Notes under the pieces: generated by a model
Seen by the model: the letters and a program-made list of their open reading frames with translations, nothing else
Database searches by the model: none
Told to the model about the DNA's origin: nothing
Assembly (NCBI RefSeq): GCF_029854705.2
Contig: NZ_CP139035.1
Coordinates: 2,976,001-3,040,000 of the forward strand
Reading direction: 5' to 3'
Source of the DNA: Akkermansia sp. N21116
GTDB lineage: Bacteria > Verrucomicrobiota > Verrucomicrobiia > Verrucomicrobiales > Akkermansiaceae
Length of the DNA stretch: 64,000 bases
Program-made: the position numbers and the translations under genes
Part shown: positions 63,422 through 64,000 of the stretch, piece after piece
Numbering within the stretch: position 1 is the stretch's first letter
Layout of the letters: every line of letters starts with the position of its first letter

Positions 63422-63436
63422 GGTTTCTTATTCTAT

Positions 63437-64000
63437 TCAATGTCCGAAGCAGGTGTAGAACACATACACGACCGCCGTCGGGAAAATGGCAAACACAAAC
63501 AGCCAAAGAGGATTGATCCCCTTGAAATACTTGCCGAGGATCGCCTGCCCGGCCGGATTCGGAGCATTTGCAATTACCGTCAAGCCGCCCCCCGTCACAG
63601 CACCGGCCACCACGGCATATTTAACGCCCTCGCTCAGGTTCGGCACCGTCGAGGCCAGGAAAGTCACGGCGGCATTGTCATTGAAAGCCGTCAACATAGT
63701 CGCCCCCAGCATGACGTCGTCCGCATTCAGCCCCATCAGCACGGGCTGCAGCCACCAAGCCTGTACGCCACCAAGAATCACAAGGCCGGCCAGGAAGAAG
63801 GCCACCATCATCGGCACCTTGATCGTCATATTGTTCTGGAACTGGGGAGTTGCCAGCGTAAAGCCCATATAGAACAGGAAACCGCCGATGAACAACACTG
63901 GAACATGCGAAAAATACACCGTCCATGCCAGGAAAAGCACATGTGCCACCGTCACCCAGACCGGGATACTGTCCTTGCGATCCTCCCAGGCCAGGGGAAT
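63437..64000 (-). CDS. Na+/H+ antiporter-like membrane protein, C-terminal part
   Basis: The reading frame enters from beyond the window (IPLAWEDRKDSIPVWVTVAH at the edge) and stops at 63437. The ~187 visible residues form several membrane helices (FLFYMGFTLATPQF, KVPMMVAFFLAGLVILGGVQ, MLTAFNDNAAVTFLASTVPN, VAGAVTGGGLTVIANAPNPA). The NDNAAVTFLA and GGGLTVIANAPNPAG segments are typical of putative Na+/H+ antiporters of the ArsB/NhaD-like fold. It ends 15 bp before ribE. Confidence 0.75.
   Translation of the reverse strand: MPLAWEDRKDSIPVWVTVAHVLFLAWTVYFSHVPVLFIGGFLFYMGFTLATPQFQNNMTIKVPMMVAFFLAGLVILGGVQAWWLQPVLMGLNADDVMLGATMLTAFNDNAAVTFLASTVPNLSEGVKYAVVAGAVTGGGLTVIANAPNPAGQAILGKYFKGINPLWLFVFAIFPTAVVYVFYTCFGH

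Overview
The window is a piece of a Gram-negative bacterial chromosome carrying one complete prophage. The host is most likely a Verrucomicrobium of the Akkermansia type. That is an inference from the mix of genes (a huge outer-membrane autotransporter, a secreted GH31-type glycosidase, a periplasmic adaptor, a dnaK-groES-groEL cluster) and from recalled similarity; no marker gene in the window proves it.

Left chromosomal part (1-14046). On the minus strand: the N-terminus of a secreted GH31-like glycosidase, a GNAT acetyltransferase, a chorismate-binding isochorismate synthase-like enzyme, proB-proA (overlapping, proline synthesis), a periplasmic adaptor with an upstream YbjN-like gene, and a 2070-residue autotransporter. 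On the plus strand: a small lipoprotein and shikimate kinase (aroK).

Prophage (14047-56147). A 44-bp direct repeat bounds a 42,057-bp element integrated into the 3' part of a tRNA-Arg(CCU) gene. The complete tRNA is kept at the right end beside a tyrosine integrase. From right to left the prophage carries: integrase; an AT-rich cargo segment (SppA/SDH-type serine protease, small partner, YefM-YoeB toxin-antitoxin, D12-class adenine methyltransferase, ParB-like protein, HARE-HTH nuclease); the lysogeny switch (repressor and Cro-like gene, plus two ribbon-helix-helix genes with palindromic operators); a SieB superinfection-exclusion gene running against the early operon; early genes (pentapeptide-repeat protein, recombination genes with YqaJ exonuclease and RusA, Lar-like and ASCH-like small proteins, replication initiator, DnaB helicase); a metallopeptidase-domain protein, then terminase; a collagen-like tail fibre followed by a glycosyltransferase; lysis genes; DUF935 portal; a head protein with a PBECR-like nuclease domain; a Mu-like protease/scaffold, GP7-type capsid and cement protein; tail genes; a second glycosyltransferase; a HigBA module; and finally the tape measure. 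It is best read as a long-tailed temperate phage with a Mu/BPP-1-like head, not a transposing Mu phage. A 14-bp motif (TTAGCCCGTTTTGA) lies 40-42 nt before the start codons that open four late gene blocks, which suggests a phage late-gene control site.

Right chromosomal part (56148-64000), all minus strand: tRNA-Arg, groEL, groES, dnaK (with a perfect sigma-54-type promoter sequence upstream), a glycosyltransferase-phosphoesterase fusion, riboflavin synthase, and the C-terminal part of a Na+/H+ antiporter-like membrane protein.
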